A program made the position numbers and the translations under genes. Under the pieces are notes generated by a model. The model saw only the letters and a list, made by a program, of their open reading frames with translations. It did not search any database and was not told where the DNA came from. From the NCBI GenBank assembly GCA_964590315.1, contig CAZPVS010000023.1, forward strand, positions 1-13,721: 13,721 nucleotides of DNA, read 5' to 3'. This document shows, one piece after another, positions 6,997 to 12,577 of this stretch (positions within the stretch are counted from its first letter, which is position 1; every line of letters starts with the position of its first letter). Origin of the DNA: JALRHH01 sp964590315. Lineage in GTDB: Bacteria > Patescibacteriota > Saccharimonadia > Saccharimonadales > JALRHH01.

Positions 6997-8175
6997 ATGA
7001 GTATGGTACCCTTAGCGGAGCGAATGCGTCCAGAACACTTGGCTGATGTGGTCGGCCAAGAACATCTTGTTGCAGCCGGGAAAATCATTCATGAAATCAT
7101 CGCCAAGAAACAACCCGTCAGTCTTATCCTTTGGGGCCCACCGGGATCAGGCAAAACGACCTTGGCGCGTATCATCGCTACGGAAACTGACGCTGAATTT
7201 GTTGAACTAAGTGCCGTCACAGCCGGCAAAGCCGATGTGTTGAAGGTTATTCAGCATGCCAAACAAAACCAACGTTTAGCACAAAGAACCATCCTGTTCG
7301 TCGACGAAATTCATCGCTTCAACAAGGCACAACAAGACGCCTTTCTGCCCCACGTCGAAGATGGCACAATTGTACTTATTGGTGCTACAACAGAAAACCC
7401 CAGTTTTGAGGTCATCAATCCACTCCTCAGCCGTAGTCGGGTACTCGTATTGCAGCCGCTCAGTAAGGACGACGTCATCTCCATTCTCAAGCAAGCAGCA
7501 CGCACAGAGAAACTAACCGCCAAACGATTGCCAGCCAAAAGTATTGATCTGCTTGCCGAGCTATCGGGGGGTGATGCACGTGTGGCATTAGGTAATCTTG
7601 AGCTCGCAATGCAGCTCACCACCGATACTATTACCCCTGACATCGTCAAAACAGCTGCCCAGAAGAAACTGCCGGGATATGACAAAAACGGCGAGATGCA
7701 CTATGACATTATCAGTGCGTTCATAAAATCCCTACGCGGCAACGATGCGAACGCCAGTCTCTATTACCTTGCGCGGATGCTCCATGCGGGTGAGGATCCC
7801 AAATTCATCGCTCGACGCATGGTTATATTCGCCAGCGAGGATGTAGGCATCGCTGCCTCTCCCGCTCTAAACCTTGCCGTATCAACATTTCTTGCGGTTG
7901 AACGAATCGGCATGCCGGAGTGTCAATATAATCTCTTCCACTGTGCGACTGTCCTGGCAAAATGCAAAAAGTCTCGTGCTGTGACTGATGCAATGCATGC
8001 TGCGCAAGCAGCAGCTGAGCAGTACGCAGACGCACCCGTACCGCTTCACCTCCGCAATGCGCCAACGAAACTCATGAAAGACCTCGGGTATACCAAAGAC
8101 TACAAATGGGAAGCCGATTTTAAACACCAAAAAGGCTTTCTCCCAGACGACGTAAAAGACCTTACACTGTTTTGA
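6997..8175 (+). CDS. rarA: Replication-associated recombination protein A (RarA/MgsA, AAA+ ATPase)
   Basis: A cytoplasmic AAA+ ATPase related to clamp-loader subunits and eukaryotic WRNIP1 that acts at stalled replication forks. With the start at 6997 the protein is 392 aa. Seen: the family N-terminus VPLAERMRP-HLADVVGQEHL (4-24), Walker A GPPGSGKT (47-54), Walker B LFVDEIHRF (100-108), sensor-1 ATTENPSF (130-137), arginine-finger region SRSR (145-148). The C-terminal RarA tetramerisation domain includes YDIISAFIKSLRG and ARMLHAGEDPKFIARRMVIFASED. An upstream in-frame ATG at 6913 overlaps the typA promoter and has no family similarity, so it is rejected. The 3' end overlaps metK by 14 bp in convergent orientation. 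Confidence 0.96.
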   Translation: MSMVPLAERMRPEHLADVVGQEHLVAAGKIIHEIIAKKQPVSLILWGPPGSGKTTLARIIATETDAEFVELSAVTAGKADVLKVIQHAKQNQRLAQRTILFVDEIHRFNKAQQDAFLPHVEDGTIVLIGATTENPSFEVINPLLSRSRVLVLQPLSKDDVISILKQAARTEKLTAKRLPAKSIDLLAELSGGDARVALGNLELAMQLTTDTITPDIVKTAAQKKLPGYDKNGEMHYDIISAFIKSLRGNDANASLYYLARMLHAGEDPKFIARRMVIFASEDVGIAASPALNLAVSTFLAVERIGMPECQYNLFHCATVLAKCKKSRAVTDAMHAAQAAAEQYADAPVPLHLRNAPTKLMKDLGYTKDYKWEADFKHQKGFLPDDVKDLTLF

Positions 8176-9277
8176 TAGCTTCCCAGGGCAGACCTGCTTT
8201 GCCGAAGTGGCCATACGCTGCCGTCTGGAGATAGATTGGTTGGCGGAGGTTCAGGCCCTCCACAATGCCACGTACAGATGTATCAAGGAGTCCTTCAGCA
8301 AAAGCATTGATTTCATCCGCACTGGTCTTTGCACTTCCAAAGGTCTCTACTGTAAAGTTAACTGGCTTCTTGGCGCCGATATAGTACGCCAGCGCAACCT
8401 CAGCCTTGTCTGCCAATCCCGATGCCACAATATTTTTTGCAATATAGCGTGCAGCATACGCGCCAGAACGGTCTACTTTGCTCGGATCTTTGCCACTGAA
8501 CGCGCCGCCACCAACACGTGCATAACCACCATACCCGTCCACCACAATTTTTCGGCCAGTCAGACCAGAATCTGATGAAGGACCGGGTGTATACCAAACT
8601 CCTGTACCATTCACGACAATATCCGCATCGCTAATCGTATAACCATAGCGTGACAGAACAGGCACAATGACCGTTTGATATATATCACTTCTGACACGCT
8701 CAAGACTCAGGTTCTCATCATGCGGTACCGCAACAGTGACATGTTCAACTGCAACCGGTTTATCATCCTCGTATCGCACGACAACTTGCGCTTTACCATC
8801 TGGCCGGAGATGGGGTAAAGTACCATCTTCTCGGGCCGTATCGATAGCACGCGTCAGGGCGTGTGCAAGTGTGATCGGAAGTGGTAAATACTCCGGGGTC
8901 TCATTGGAAGCATAGCCAAACATCAAACCCTGATCACCCGCTCCAAAATCATCGACTCCCACTGCAATCTCTGGTGACTGCTGATGCAAAAAATTATCAA
9001 GTGGTGACTGATCGCTAAACCCCCATTCCGGACGAGTATACCCGAGTCGCTTAATTTCAGTCCGCACTATTGCATCAATATCTATCTGTGCCGTGGTATT
9101 TATCTCACCGGCTATCACGATCCGATCATGTGCGACCAGCGTTTCAACCGCAGTGCGCCCATGTGGGTCTTGGGCGAGAACCGCATCCACTATTGCATCA
9201 CTAATCTGGTCGGCGACCTTATCGGGATGCCCCGCACACACACACTCTGATGCAAACCGAGTTATATTTTTAGACAT
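8162..9277 (-). CDS. metK: S-adenosylmethionine synthetase
   Basis: Makes S-adenosylmethionine from methionine and ATP in the cytoplasm. It has 371 aa, slightly short of the usual 380-400. Seen: ASECVCAGHPDKVADQISDA (9-28), GAGDQGLMFGYA (112-123), and the P-loop-like GGGAFSGKD (256-264) followed by KVDRSGAYAARYIAKNIV (267-284). The motif normally written SEGHPDK reads CAGHPDK here: the acidic residue is Ala15, while the catalytic-region His17 and Asp19 are kept. The start at 9277 is chosen because GAAAGG (9291-9286) sits 8 nt upstream and the family N-terminus begins here; the longer frame to 9367 runs through the riboswitch. Regulation is by the SAM-I riboswitch and the Shine-Dalgarno-masking hairpin. 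Confidence 0.97.
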   Translation of the reverse strand: MSKNITRFASECVCAGHPDKVADQISDAIVDAVLAQDPHGRTAVETLVAHDRIVIAGEINTTAQIDIDAIVRTEIKRLGYTRPEWGFSDQSPLDNFLHQQSPEIAVGVDDFGAGDQGLMFGYASNETPEYLPLPITLAHALTRAIDTAREDGTLPHLRPDGKAQVVVRYEDDKPVAVEHVTVAVPHDENLSLERVRSDIYQTVIVPVLSRYGYTISDADIVVNGTGVWYTPGPSSDSGLTGRKIVVDGYGGYARVGGGAFSGKDPSKVDRSGAYAARYIAKNIVASGLADKAEVALAYYIGAKKPVNFTVETFGSAKTSADEINAFAEGLLDTSVRGIVEGLNLRQPIYLQTAAYGHFGKAGLPWEAIKTV

Positions 9278-9281
9278 TAAA

Positions 9282-9313
9282 ATATCCTTTCTGCCCACAG
9301 CATGAAAGGATAT
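9282..9313 (-). promoter_or_regulatory. Shine-Dalgarno sequestering hairpin (metK expression platform)
   Basis: Perfect 10-bp inverted repeat ATATCCTTTC / GAAAGGATAT (minus strand 9313-9304 and 9291-9282) that buries the metK Shine-Dalgarno GAAAGG. The loop can extend the stem by TGC/GCA. The 3' strand of the aptamer P1 region (GATAT, 9338-9334) is complementary to ATATC in the 5' arm, giving a plausible anti-sequestor when SAM is absent. No T-run, so control should be translational. Confidence 0.85.
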
Positions 9314-9332
9314 GAAATACGTGTTGGATTCC

Positions 9333-9453
9333 GATATCTTCCCGCTGGTGGCGGCTAGATGGAGCACCTACTTTGCATCACGGCCTTTACGTGATTGCCA
9401 AGGGTTGCCGGCAGGTCATTGAGCTAGATCTCTCACTGCACTCTTTATATTCA
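9333..9453 (-). promoter_or_regulatory. SAM-I (S-box) riboswitch aptamer
   Basis: Minus-strand core elements appear in SAM-I order: AAAGAG; P2 GCAG/CTGC (9439-9436 with 9414-9411) and TGAG/CTCA (9435-9432 with 9423-9420) around a kink-turn-like aaTGAc; invariant GGCAACC (9409-9403); P3 with CTT/AAG, GC/GC and ATCACG/CGTGAT; GGTGCT (9368-9363); P4 CCGC-N5-GCGG (9354-9342) followed by GGAAGATA. The P2 loop AGAT (9431-9428) can pair with ATCT (9360-9357) in J3/4, the SAM-I pseudoknot. P1 is short and AT-rich (ATAT/ATAT) and is the least certain helix. It lies directly upstream of metK, a classic S-box target. Binding SAM would lower synthesis of the enzyme that makes it. Confidence 0.9.
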
Positions 9454-9508
9454 TATTGTCAAAGAAAGGCTAGGACCAGTCTACCATGCCGCTTATGGCC
9501 GGTCAAAA

Positions 9509-9655
9509 TTACTCTTCAGCCACCCGTGTAGCTATTTCATCAAGATTGCTATAGGTATACTGTAACCGCTCAAGTTCCGGCATGACCAATGTATTCAACA
9601 GCCACAATGGGCTCAGTAACAACACCCCCAATAGCAGTACACTTACAACTCTCAT
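9509..9655 (-). CDS. 48-residue single-pass membrane mini-protein
   Basis: A small frame from ATG 9655 to TAA 9509. Residues 1-24 are a strongly hydrophobic, leucine-rich helix after a short basic start (MRVVSVLLLG...PLWLLNTLVM). Residues 25-48 are polar and acidic, ending TRVAEE. The layout fits a membrane anchor or uncleaved signal with a short soluble tail. Support: TACAGT lies exactly 6 nt before the ATG, the same geometry as corA, rarA and PAP2 here, and the PAP2 gene ends 39 nt upstream on the same strand. No Shine-Dalgarno site is seen. I do not recognise the family, and coding status is inferred from layout and promoter only. Confidence 0.55.
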   Translation of the reverse strand: MRVVSVLLLGVLLLSPLWLLNTLVMPELERLQYTYSNLDEIATRVAEE

Positions 9656-9661
9656 ACAATC

Positions 9662-9667
9662 ACTGTA
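9662..9667 (-). promoter_or_regulatory. -10 element of the mini-protein gene (leaderless)
   Basis: TACAGT on the minus strand, 6 nt before the ATG at 9655, in the 39-bp gap after PAP2. No clear -35. Confidence 0.4.
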
Positions 9668-9694
9668 CCAGACACTTCCACCCGCAAAAATTGC

Positions 9695-10615
9695 TTACGG
9701 CTTCTTTGTGTGCGCAGTGGATATGAAGCGCGTCTGCACCACAATAAACCGCCAGCCGTGCTGTATGCCGCGTAGCACATATGGTGCAACTAGGAATGCC
9801 CCTACTGCATAGAGCGCCCCTAACACTTCGTCAATAACATAGTGCTCGCCCTGATACACCGTGCCAAAGTAAATAAATAACGGGTAGATAAGCGACACGT
9901 ACCGCCACCGGCTTTTAAATAAGGTAATGGCAAACATTGCGAATAATGTCGCGTACGCTGCATGGAGAGACGGCACCGCAGCCACCGGATTGGGTGCAAT
10001 CTTATTATAGAGCGACGGGAAATCATTAACGCCGAGCGCCTGCCATACAGAACTTGATATCCGGTCAATCTGCTCGATATACCCGAGATCACTTGCCATC
10101 CACGGCGGCGCCGCCGGAAAAGCAAGAAACGTCAAAAAGCCAGCAAACGATACGACGAGGTATGCGGTAGCATATCGCCAGTATTCAGACTCGAAGAGCT
10201 TCCAGATGACCACCGCCAGGACAAGCGGCAGCACAAAATGCAACATATAGGTCAGATACAGCACAAAGTCGTACCACTGCACCTGCCCATTCCATAGGTA
10301 CTGTTGCAGCCATGCGGTCGGCAGATGACCAAAGAACATCCATCGATCGACATCGTGCATCCACATATAATTCACGTTGCTATTGAGATGTGGCACAATG
10401 CCCCGGAATGATTCGTAGGCTATGAGTAACCCGACGAGCGGCACAAATCGCTTTAACATTTCCTTGGTTTGTTTAAATATCAAAAACAGAAATGTGGCAA
10501 ACACGAGTAACTTATCAGGCGTGGGAAAACTTGGCTTCCGAATGAATATCAGAACAATGATGAGTGTTCCGATAATTCCAATAACTTGCGGGATAGTAAG
10601 CGTTGCTTTTCGCAT
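9695..10615 (-). CDS. PAP2-superfamily membrane phosphatase/phosphotransferase (Aur1/Ipt1-like)
   Basis: A 306-aa inner-membrane protein with about six to seven hydrophobic segments. The acid-phosphatase active site is present: AAVPSLHAAYA (212-222, His218) and GEHYVIDEVLG (256-266, His258 and Asp262). The first (KxxxxxxRP) PAP2 motif is not recognisable, as is usual in the PAP2_3 (inositolphosphorylceramide synthase-like) branch. FPAAPPW (166-172) is typical of that branch. The likely role is transfer or removal of a phospho-head group in lipid or cell-envelope metabolism; the substrate is unknown. Start: ATG at 10615, with TATAAT exactly 6 nt upstream. The in-frame ATG at 10669 lies beyond this promoter and adds only 18 non-hydrophobic residues, so it is rejected. 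It is divergent from the PEBP gene. Confidence 0.9.
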   Translation of the reverse strand: MRKATLTIPQVIGIIGTLIIVLIFIRKPSFPTPDKLLVFATFLFLIFKQTKEMLKRFVPLVGLLIAYESFRGIVPHLNSNVNYMWMHDVDRWMFFGHLPTAWLQQYLWNGQVQWYDFVLYLTYMLHFVLPLVLAVVIWKLFESEYWRYATAYLVVSFAGFLTFLAFPAAPPWMASDLGYIEQIDRISSSVWQALGVNDFPSLYNKIAPNPVAAVPSLHAAYATLFAMFAITLFKSRWRYVSLIYPLFIYFGTVYQGEHYVIDEVLGALYAVGAFLVAPYVLRGIQHGWRFIVVQTRFISTAHTKKP

Positions 10616-10621
10616 CAGAAC

Positions 10622-10627
10622 ATTATA
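10622..10627 (-). promoter_or_regulatory. -10 element of PAP2 (leaderless)
   Basis: Perfect TATAAT on the minus strand, then GTTCTG and the ATG at 10615. A weak TTGTCG (10652-10647) lies 19 nt upstream. Confidence 0.6.
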
Positions 10628-10682
10628 CTCACAGAGCTGTCCTTTTCGACAATTTTTGGCAGCATTCACCGGCCAAAACGCG

Positions 10683-10688
10683 TATAAT
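10683..10688 (+). promoter_or_regulatory. -10 element of the PEBP gene (near-leaderless)
   Basis: Perfect TATAAT followed by 8 nt and the ATG at 10697. The nearest -35-like TTGGCA (10656-10661) is 21 nt away, too far for a classic promoter. Confidence 0.5.
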
Positions 10689-10696
10689 TAAATGAC

Positions 10697-11296
10697 ATGG
10701 ATAGAAAACATATTAGGATGCCGTTGCTATTATTTGGCATGTTTGTCCTTGCAGCAGCACTAACGGTCATGATAACGCAAACGTTCAAACGAGAGGTGCC
10801 TTCCGGGGAATCACCCGCGGTCGCTACATCACTTGCGCCATTTGCTGTGCACAGCCCCGCATTTGAGGATGGTGCAGCTATACCTGCCGTGTATTCATGT
10901 GGGGGTGCTAACATCAACCCGCCACTTCGTTTTGAGAACACGCCGTCAAATACAAAAGAATTTGCGCTCATCATGTATGACGCAAATGCCGATGCGGATA
11001 ATCGTGCACACTGGATCGTATGGAATATTCCCTCAGAGACAACCACCCTATCAGAGAACGGCACTCCAGCTGGCAGTATGACGGGTACAAATGATCTCGA
11101 GAAAGTAGGTTATAGCGGACCGTGTCCTACGACAGGGAGCGGGACTCACCGATACATTGTCGAGTTATACGCCCTGAATGACACCGTTCATCTCCCACCA
11201 GAAACCACTCGGGATGAACTGATTACGGCAATCAACGGAAAAGTTATTACCAGCACCACATTGACGGGAACCTTTGAAGCTCCCGCCGCCCCATAA
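10697..11296 (+). CDS. Membrane-anchored PEBP-family protein (YbhB/YbcL type)
   Basis: A 199-aa protein. Residues 1-30 form an N-terminal signal or anchor (basic MDRKHIRMP, then a hydrophobic helix to about 27). There is no lipobox cysteine, so it probably stays as a membrane anchor with the domain outside. From about residue 45 comes a phosphatidylethanolamine-binding domain: SPAFEDGAAIPAVYSCGGANINPPLRF (53-79), ALIMYDANAD (89-98), AHWIVWNIP (103-111), GYSGPCPTTGSGTHRYIVELYALN (138-161). The ligand-pocket motifs D-D, HW and GPCPP/GSGTHRY are kept in the bacterial form (here GPCPTTGSGTHRY). Function in bacteria is unsettled; a small anionic ligand pocket is the family property. It is divergent from PAP2 and shares an 81-bp intergenic region, so co-regulation in envelope lipid work is conceivable. 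Confidence 0.92.
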   Translation: MDRKHIRMPLLLFGMFVLAAALTVMITQTFKREVPSGESPAVATSLAPFAVHSPAFEDGAAIPAVYSCGGANINPPLRFENTPSNTKEFALIMYDANADADNRAHWIVWNIPSETTTLSENGTPAGSMTGTNDLEKVGYSGPCPTTGSGTHRYIVELYALNDTVHLPPETTRDELITAINGKVITSTTLTGTFEAPAAP

Positions 11297-11322
11297 TTCA
11301 AATGAAAGTTACGTTATAATCC

Positions 11323-11478
11323 CTAGAGTGCACGTGGGGTTTGCTCGTATTCCCAGAAACTGTCTTTGGTCGTGTCTTCTTCTGTGCGGAACCTATCGGA
11401 ATCAATCCGTGCGGTATACTTGAGCGTCTTCCAGTAATATTTGGCCGTCTGCTTTGCAATAAAATGTTGTGGACTCAT
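11323..11478 (-). CDS. Unrecognised 51-residue protein, second gene of a coupled pair
   Basis: ATG at 11478 overlaps the TGA of the preceding small gene as ATGA, the arrangement of translationally coupled genes. The 51-aa product is hydrophilic and aromatic-rich: a basic N-terminal half (HFIAKQTAKYYWKTLKYTAR) and an acidic C-terminal half (RTEEDTTKDSFWEYEQ). No membrane segment, cysteines or known motif. The stop is TAG at 11323-11325, 26 nt from the convergent PEBP stop, and no terminator hairpin is visible. The charge split suggests a small soluble or oligomerising protein; function unknown. Confidence 0.55.
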   Translation of the reverse strand: MSPQHFIAKQTAKYYWKTLKYTARIDSDRFRTEEDTTKDSFWEYEQTPRAL

Positions 11479-11681
11479 GCCATACTCCCCTGCTCGGCAC
11501 TGCTAAAGAGTGTTCCGCCGTTCGGTACCTGTGGGACCTGCTTTGTTTGATAGAGAGCAGGCCTACGAAGCGCAAGACGGTGAACGTCATCAGCTGCCCA
11601 GTAATTATTTTCAGAGTGCATATCCCTAGAACTATTCGTGTTCTGATTTGTGTTTGCGTTGCTATTAAAATCTTGATTCAT
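11475..11681 (-). CDS. Unrecognised 68-residue Asn-rich protein, first gene of a coupled pair
   Basis: ATG at 11681 is preceded by GGAGG with a 10-nt gap and further purines (AGGGA), the strongest Shine-Dalgarno site in the window. The first 20 residues are a low-complexity Asn/Gln/Ser tract (MNQDFNSNANTNQNTNSSRD). There follow an acidic-aromatic patch (HSENNYWAADDVHRLALRRP) and a C-terminal segment with QVPQVPNGGTLF. No membrane segment or recognised domain. It lies 84 bp downstream of the Crp/Fnr gene on the same strand, behind a palindrome cluster, and is coupled to the 51-residue gene by ATGA. I infer a small disordered protein controlled by the neighbouring regulator; not identified. Confidence 0.6.
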   Translation of the reverse strand: MNQDFNSNANTNQNTNSSRDMHSENNYWAADDVHRLALRRPALYQTKQVPQVPNGGTLFSSAEQGSMA

Positions 11682-11710
11682 ATCCCTACTCCCTCCGTAG
11701 CAGTATTGTC

Positions 11711-11769
11711 CACTATATGAAGTGTGCCATCAGTACGAAACATCACTTTCATATAGTGATTATTATCAC
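11711..11769. promoter_or_regulatory. Palindrome cluster between crp-like gene and small-gene pair
   Basis: Outer inverted repeat CACTATATGAA (11711-11721) / TTCATATAGTG (11748-11758), extended by GTG/CAC past one bulged base. Nested in or beside it are CACT-N6-AGTG (11711-11724), ATCACT-N7-AGTGAT (11742-11760) and GTGA-TTATTA-TCAC (11756-11769). The last is a perfect CRP-type operator core and includes the stop codon of the Crp/Fnr gene. A minus-strand TATAGT (11717-11712) in the left arm could be the -10 for the small genes (start near 11705), placing the CRP-type site at about -57. No T-run, so not a standard terminator. Confidence 0.6.
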
Positions 11770-12476
11770 CGGCGAGAATCGTCCAGTTGTGGCCACATAC
11801 CGAGGACGTCCTCAACTCCTATTGTGCTCGCCAAACCTGAGACGTCCCTGATAATAAAATGTCCTTTGCCGTCCTGTTTTATGTAACCTTGGCGTTCAAT
11901 CCGCTCAATCATGCGACTGGCGGTTTCCCGTGTCATGCTCAGTGACTCGGCAATCTGCTGGTGTCGGAACGTCAGCGTAATATACCACCCCTCTGGATGC
12001 CGTTCCCCGAACCGGCCAGCCAAATGAATCAAATGATAGGCGATTTTATCATAGGCATTACTAAATGTCAGATTTTCCAACCGCGACGAAAGGTTATGTT
12101 CCTGATAGATAAGAAAGGTTGTCAACTCGTTATGAAGTTTCTTGTTGTTCGCCACCGCCCGCTTAAAATCATCGGGCCTAATCATATACAGCAATACATC
12201 AGTATGTGCTTCTCGATAGACATTTGGTATAAAGTCCAGGTAGATCCAACTAAATGAGAAAATATCTCCTGGTTCAAACACATATGTTAGATGCTCTGAC
12301 CCGTCATACGACAGTGTGTACTCCTTGACAAAACCCTCAGATAAAAAATAAACCCCTCGCGGGGTTTCCTGTGCACGTTGGATTATTTCACCTCTCTTAA
12401 AGTTCAACTTTCTGCCTGAACTAAAGAGCTTCTCTATCTCTACTCTCGCATGATGACCGGTATTATTCATAGCCAT
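11766..12476 (-). CDS. Crp/Fnr-family transcriptional regulator
   Basis: A 236-aa cytoplasmic regulator. Residues about 14-115 form the cyclic-nucleotide-binding-type beta roll (FKRGEIIQRAQETPRGVYFLSEGFVKEYTLSYDGSEHL), and about 115-150 the dimerisation helix. The winged helix (about 150-212) has helix-turn-helix FRHQQIAESLSMTRETASRMIERIERQGYI at 170-199. The recognition helix T-R183-E184-T-A-S-R188 keeps the R-E-x-x-x-R pattern with which E. coli CRP reads GTGA half-sites. No N-terminal or central cysteine cluster, so not an FeS-type Fnr. The canonical cAMP-phosphate-binding RxS segment is not evident, so the effector is unknown. The start ATG at 12476 has weak GGA nearby; a second ATG follows two codons later. 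The gene is preceded by an extended -10 promoter and followed by palindromes and two small genes. Confidence 0.93.
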   Translation of the reverse strand: MAMNNTGHHARVEIEKLFSSGRKLNFKRGEIIQRAQETPRGVYFLSEGFVKEYTLSYDGSEHLTYVFEPGDIFSFSWIYLDFIPNVYREAHTDVLLYMIRPDDFKRAVANNKKLHNELTTFLIYQEHNLSSRLENLTFSNAYDKIAYHLIHLAGRFGERHPEGWYITLTFRHQQIAESLSMTRETASRMIERIERQGYIKQDGKGHFIIRDVSGLASTIGVEDVLGMWPQLDDSRR

Positions 12477-12501
12477 ATTCCAATGGTGAAGTTACAATAA
12501 T

Positions 12502-12510
12502 ATTATACCA
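12502..12510 (-). promoter_or_regulatory. Extended -10 promoter of the Crp/Fnr gene
   Basis: TGG-TATAAT on the minus strand (12510-12502), giving a leader of roughly 20 nt. A perfect TTGACA (12522-12517) is only 9 nt away; it would fit a 17-nt spacing to TATTGT further downstream instead. One of these two overlapping promoters is likely. Confidence 0.5.
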
Positions 12511-12547
12511 TACATCTGTCAAATACCGAGTAATGAACGGAGTATTC

Positions 12548-12577
12548 CTGGCATCTTCGCGCGTAATTTAGTATAAT
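12548..12577 (+). promoter_or_regulatory. tRNA-Gln promoter
   Basis: CTGGCA (12548-12553), 18-nt spacer, perfect TATAAT (12572-12577), then 12 nt to the tRNA 5' end. This promoter lies inside the antisense reading frame of the recombinase at its 3' end. Confidence 0.65.

Noticed and set aside
9278..9367. N-terminal extension of metK to 9367
   Set aside because: The added 30 codons cover the sequestor hairpin and part of the SAM riboswitch, and the family N-terminus plus a good Shine-Dalgarno site support 9277.
9479..9504. Possible terminator after the 48-aa gene (GACC..GGTC with inner CCAT/ATGG)
   Set aside because: The pairing is broken by large internal loops and only a loose T-rich stretch follows.
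10616..10669. N-terminal extension of the PAP2 protein to 10669
   Set aside because: The 18 added codons lie across and upstream of a perfect TATAAT placed 6 nt before the ATG at 10615.
11315..11320. Plus-strand TATAAT after the PEBP gene
   Set aside because: No -35 partner and no credible plus-strand gene or RNA follows it.
11341..11550. 69-codon plus-strand frame opposite the small-gene pair
   Set aside because: It needs a TTG start, has no Shine-Dalgarno site, and its Cys/Pro-rich product reads like the antisense of the minus-strand genes, which have a Shine-Dalgarno site and ATGA coupling.
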